This document shows, one piece after another, positions 60,849 to 64,000 of a stretch of 64,000 bases of DNA. Origin of the DNA: Chryseobacterium nepalense (lineage in GTDB: Bacteria > Bacteroidota > Bacteroidia > Flavobacteriales > Weeksellaceae); contig NZ_CP096203.1 in NCBI RefSeq assembly GCF_023195755.1, forward strand, positions 3,906,001 through 3,970,000, given 5' to 3'. The notes under the pieces are model-generated. The model did not search any database, had not been told where the DNA came from, and was given only the letters and a program-made list of their open reading frames with translations. The first letter of the stretch is position 1. Each line of letters starts with the position of its first letter. Position numbers and translations under genes: made by a program.

Positions 60849-61135
60849 TGGAAGTAAGAAGAATAACCATTAATATTGCAGGAAGAGTATATCCGCTGAA
60901 CGTACCCGCAGCTGAAGAAGAAACGTTGCGCAAAGTTGGGAAGCAGATTGAAAATATGATTAAAGATTTTGAACAGAATTTCGATGTGAGAGACAAACAG
61001 GATGCTTTGGCAATGTGTGCCCTGAAATTAGGAACCAATGCGGAAGTAGTGTCTATGAACTACGAAAAAACAATACAATCTACCAACGAAAGATTAACAA
61101 ACATTAATCAATCGTTGAATGAAACAGGGAAATAG
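60848..61135 (+). CDS. zapA: Cell division protein ZapA
   Basis: 95 residues of the ZapA family: N-terminal VRRITINIAGRVYPLNVPAAEEETLRKVGKQI with the globular beta-alpha part, then the helix that pairs in the tetramer (NMIKDFEQNFDVRDKQDALAMCALKLG) and a coiled coil. ZapA tetramers bundle FtsZ filaments at the Z ring. It is followed directly by a 6S RNA, a neighbourhood also known in E. coli and other bacteria. Confidence 0.9.
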   Translation: MEVRRITINIAGRVYPLNVPAAEEETLRKVGKQIENMIKDFEQNFDVRDKQDALAMCALKLGTNAEVVSMNYEKTIQSTNERLTNINQSLNETGK

Positions 61136-61147
61136 ATTTTTTTTCCC

Positions 61148-61327
61148 GGAAAGTGCTGCCTACAATAATTCTAACACATTAAAGGTAAACTCAACGCTAA
61201 ACAATTACCGAACAAATGTCCATTGAATGGCGTGCCGGTTCGTCCGGATTACAGACAGTGGAAATCAGTTCAAATCGTGTTGATTAGGAGTTTACTCTCA
61301 ATCTCTGGATTATTGTGGGCTTTTTTT
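61148..61327 (+). ncRNA. ssrS: 6S RNA
   Basis: The 180 bases between zapA and rny show the 6S plan. The ends pair as a 14-bp stem (61158-61171 with 61307-61320, two or three G-U). Inside, GTAAACTC pairs with GAGTTTAC, leaving an open bubble between the two stems, as in the promoter-mimicking bubble that binds RNA polymerase. A long irregular hairpin closes the middle, and a T-run follows the outer stem. The zapA neighbourhood is conserved for 6S. The exact 5' end is estimated from a weak -7 element (TAGATTTT, 61133-61140). Confidence 0.75.
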
Positions 61328-61357
61328 ATGTAATACAATTAAAACTCAATATACATT

Positions 61358-62923
61358 ATGATAGAAGTTATAGTCGGCGTTGTTTGTTTAGTAATCGGAG
61401 CGGCAGTAGGAGTGTTTTTCTCCAAAAGTTCACTCAATACTAAAGCAAAATTTATTATAGATGATGCAAAGAAAAATGCCGAAAACCTTATAGAAAAAGC
61501 CAACGTACAGGCCGAGTCCATAAAGAAAGAAAAAAACCTTCAGGCAAAAGAAAAATTCCTGGAGCTGAAATCACAGCATGATGCTGATATTCAGGTAAGA
61601 GAAAAGAAAATGCAGGAGGTTGAAAAAAGGATTAAGGATAAGGAACACAAACTGAACGATGAACTTAGCAAGGCCGGAAAACTGGAAAAGGACCTCGATA
61701 AACAAATCGCGGATTATGCCAAGAAAAACGAAATTTTAGATAGGAAACAGCAGGAACTTGATCTTGCAACCGCTAAAAAAGTTGAAATTCTTGAAAAAAT
61801 TTCCAACTATACGGCAGAAGAAGCAAGAGCAGAATTGGTGGAAACTATGAAAGCAGAAGCCAAAACAAGAGCTCAGGCACACGTGCAGAGCATCATGGAA
61901 GAAGCTCAGCTTAATGCTAAAAGTGAAGCAAGAAAAATCGTAATCCAAACGATTCAGAGAATCGGAACTGAGCAGGCCATTGAAAATTCCGTATCGGTAT
62001 TCAATATTGAATCAGATGAAGTAAAAGGTAGAATCATCGGTAGAGAAGGAAGAAATATCCGTGCTTTGGAAGCGGTAACAGGAGTGGAAATTATTGTAGA
62101 CGATACTCCTGAAGCAATTCTTCTTTCATGTTTCGATCCGGTTAGAAGAGAAATCGCCAGATTATCCCTTCACCGATTGGTAACAGACGGTAGAATTCAC
62201 CCTGCGAGAATTGAAGAAGTGGTAGAGAAAACCAGAAAACAGATTGAAGAAGAAATCATTGAAGTGGGAAAAAGAACGATCATTGATTTAGGAATCCACG
62301 GATTACATCCTGAACTGATCAAAATCGTTGGTAGAATGAAATACCGTTCTTCTTACGGTCAAAACTTACTGCAACACTCAAGAGAAGTGGCAAACATTGC
62401 CGCAACCATGGCTGCTGAATTAGGATTAAATGTGAAACTAGCAAAAAGAGCAGGTCTGTTACACGATATCGGTAAAGTTCCTGAACAGGAATCTGAACTT
62501 CCTCACGCTTTACTAGGAATGCAGTGGGCTGAAAAATACGGCGAAAATGCAGAAGTGGTAAACGCTATCGGTGCTCACCACGATGAAGTGGAAATGACAT
62601 CGTTATTGTCCCCGATTATCCAGGTTGCAGATGCGATCTCAGGAGCAAGACCGGGAGCAAGAAGACAGGTGTTGGAATCCTACATTCAGAGATTGAAAGA
62701 TCTTGAATCTGCAGCGTTAAGTTTTGATGGGGTTTCATCAGCGTATGCAATTCAGGCGGGTAGAGAACTAAGAGTAATGGTAGAAAGCGGCAAAGTGAAT
62801 GACGAAGTCGCTTCCCAGCTGTCTTATGATATTTCAGAAAAAATCCAAAACGAGCTTACATATCCTGGACAGGTAAAAGTAACCGTAATCAGGGAAACAA
62901 GAGCTGTAAATATTGCGAGATAA
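61358..62923 (+). CDS. rny: Ribonuclease Y
   Basis: Membrane-bound endoribonuclease that starts mRNA decay. 521 residues: one N-terminal membrane helix (residues about 2-22), a coiled coil to about 200, a KH domain ([36 protein letters not shown] near 210-245) and an HD domain ([34 protein letters not shown] near 338-372, with GAHHDEVE following). All HD metal residues are present. It is the gene right after the 6S RNA and ends at a strong terminator. Confidence 0.96.
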   Translation: MIEVIVGVVCLVIGAAVGVFFSKSSLNTKAKFIIDDAKKNAENLIEKANVQAESIKKEKNLQAKEKFLELKSQHDADIQVREKKMQEVEKRIKDKEHKLNDELSKAGKLEKDLDKQIADYAKKNEILDRKQQELDLATAKKVEILEKISNYTAEEARAELVETMKAEAKTRAQAHVQSIMEEAQLNAKSEARKIVIQTIQRIGTEQAIENSVSVFNIESDEVKGRIIGREGRNIRALEAVTGVEIIVDDTPEAILLSCFDPVRREIARLSLHRLVTDGRIHPARIEEVVEKTRKQIEEEIIEVGKRTIIDLGIHGLHPELIKIVGRMKYRSSYGQNLLQHSREVANIAATMAAELGLNVKLAKRAGLLHDIGKVPEQESELPHALLGMQWAEKYGENAEVVNAIGAHHDEVEMTSLLSPIIQVADAISGARPGARRQVLESYIQRLKDLESAALSFDGVSSAYAIQAGRELRVMVESGKVNDEVASQLSYDISEKIQNELTYPGQVKVTVIRETRAVNIAR

Positions 62924-62947
62924 TCGATATTCAAAGATATTTCATAA

Positions 62948-62976
62948 AAACCTTTCAAGAAATTGAAAGGTTTTTT
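62948..62976 (+). terminator. Terminator of rny
   Basis: AAACCTTTCAA pairs with TTGAAAGGTTT around a GAAA tetraloop, followed by a T-run. Confidence 0.9.
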
Positions 62977-63002
62977 ATTTTTAGCAAAATTAAAACTCCG
63001 AG

Positions 63003-64000
63003 ATGCAAGAACTTTCCACTTCTTCGAAACTGAAGTACATTTTTTCGATTCCTGTTATCATTTCCGCTTTGGGATACTTTGTTGATATTTATGATTTGCT
63101 TCTGTTCGGCATTGTACGAATTCCCAGTTTAAAAGCTTTAGGCTTAAATCCGGATACGGATGGAACCTTTATTCTCAATGCGCAAATGGTAGGATTACTG
63201 ATAGGCGGGATATTCTGGGGAGTTTTCGGCGATAAGAAAGGCAGGTTGTCGGTTTTATTCGGATCCATATTGGTTTATTCTTTAGCAAATATTGCCTGTG
63301 GTTTTTTACCGTATTTTCCAAAAGAACATTTAGTGTATCAGTATGCAGGATTAAGATTTTTGGCAGGGATAGGTCTTGCCGGAGAACTTGGAGCCGGAAT
63401 TACCCTTGTTTCCGAAAGCCTGCCGAAAAATCTGAGAGCCATTGGAACTTCTGTTGTTGCCGGTTTCGGACTGATGGGCGCAGTAGTCGCGCAGCTTACG
63501 GTAGAGCTGGCTGGTGGCTGGAATATTTCTTACATCATAGGAGGAGTACTCGGTATTTTATTATTATTCCTGAGAATAAGTGTTTCGGAATCCGGGATTT
63601 ATAAAAATATTGAACACAAATCTGTTTCCAAAGGTAACTTTCTTACATTTTTTACCCATAAAGATCGTCTGATAAGATATTTGAAATGCATTGCAATCGG
63701 ATTACCGACCTGGTATTGTATCGGGATTCTGGCGGTACTTGCCAATCAGTTTGCTCCTGAACTGGGAATTAAAGACCTGAGTCCAGGTAAAGCTATTATG
63801 TGGGCATATATAGGAATTTCCGTAGGTGATCTGGCAAGCGGGTTTATTTCGCATCTTCTGAAATCCCGGAAAATGGCTATTTTTTATATGCTGATTTTTA
63901 CCATTATAGGTGTTGCCTTCATGCTGTTTGGCAATACGGATACGGAAACAAAATACTATATTTTCTGTGTCTGGCTTGGTTTAGGCACCGGATATTGGGC
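63003..64000 (+). CDS. MFS transporter (3' part missing)
   Basis: At least 332 residues, cut by the window edge, with about nine hydrophobic segments visible. MFS features are the N-terminal DIYDLLLFGI segment, the cytoplasmic loop GVFGDKKGRLSVLFGSIL (motif A, near residue 74) and RFLAGIGLAGELGAGITLVSESLPKNLRAIGT near 118-145. This is the metabolite:H+ symporter (ShiA/ProP-like) branch; the substrate is not clear. It begins 80 bases after rny with its own leader. Confidence 0.88.
   Translation, partial: MQELSTSSKLKYIFSIPVIISALGYFVDIYDLLLFGIVRIPSLKALGLNPDTDGTFILNAQMVGLLIGGIFWGVFGDKKGRLSVLFGSILVYSLANIACGFLPYFPKEHLVYQYAGLRFLAGIGLAGELGAGITLVSESLPKNLRAIGTSVVAGFGLMGAVVAQLTVELAGGWNISYIIGGVLGILLLFLRISVSESGIYKNIEHKSVSKGNFLTFFTHKDRLIRYLKCIAIGLPTWYCIGILAVLANQFAPELGIKDLSPGKAIMWAYIGISVGDLASGFISHLLKSRKMAIFYMLIFTIIGVAFMLFGNTDTETKYYIFCVWLGLGTGYW

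Overview
The window looks like chromosomal DNA of a low-GC member of the Flavobacteriia (Bacteroidota), most like Chryseobacterium or a close relative. The reasons are the promoter elements of the TAnnTTTG type, secreted proteins with type IX secretion (T9SS) C-terminal sorting domains, a PorT gene, HmuY-type haem proteins, menaquinone rather than ubiquinone biosynthesis, monomeric isocitrate dehydrogenase, and several DUF families typical of this group. I see no tRNA or rRNA gene, no prophage and no CRISPR array. Two genes are cut by the window edges: isocitrate dehydrogenase at the left and an MFS transporter at the right.

Layout. 1-6.5 kb: central metabolism and stress (icd, tpx), a DUF763 protein, two SDR oxidoreductases, a Crp/Fnr-type regulator with matching palindromes before itself and one SDR, and small enzymes. 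6.6-11.1 kb: an Rrf2 regulator followed by an assimilatory sulfate operon (cysH, cysD, cysN, TauE/SafE). 11.6-22.9 kb: a haem acquisition locus. A TonB-dependent receptor, a HmuY lipoprotein, an ABC importer (binding protein, permease, ATPase), a methyltransferase and a HmuS/HemS-type protein form one operon. Two T9SS-sorted secreted proteins run the other way, and each is preceded by a copy of the same operator-rich promoter. A ChaN-type protein follows. 23-25.5 kb: an exported peptide-deformylase-like protein with an altered active site, and a nitroreductase-ohrR-ohr cluster with an OhrR-like operator. 25.7-34 kb: lipB and the full tryptophan operon trpEGDCFBA, read on the minus strand behind a leader peptide with three consecutive Trp codons and a terminator hairpin. 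A RAYT-type transposase flanked by inverted REP sequences sits between trpF and trpB.

34-41 kb: a lipoprotein and cytochrome c pair, lysS, an orphan secreted protein, a double OmpA-domain protein and cytochrome bd oxidase (cydAB). 41-51 kb: gyrB, a tandem pair of DUF3857/transglutaminase-fold proteins (one with an intact triad, one degenerate), a tandem pair of DUF3298-like lipoproteins, a lipid kinase, an orphan and a dicarboxylate symporter. 51-58 kb: gamma-glutamyltransferase, SDR-type threonine dehydrogenase, a degenerate NodB-like protein, a methyltransferase, a metallophosphoesterase and a KAS III enzyme. 58-64 kb: menG-porT, a ZapB-like/ZapA pair, a 6S RNA, RNase Y and the MFS transporter.

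The most interesting items are the duplicated divergent promoter and T9SS-exported HmuY paralogue of the haem locus, the trp leader/attenuator, the REP/RAYT insertion that supplies the trpF stop codon, the Cys-to-Asp deformylase-like protein, and the Crp-type operator pair. All functions are read from sequence recognition; no database search or folding program was run.
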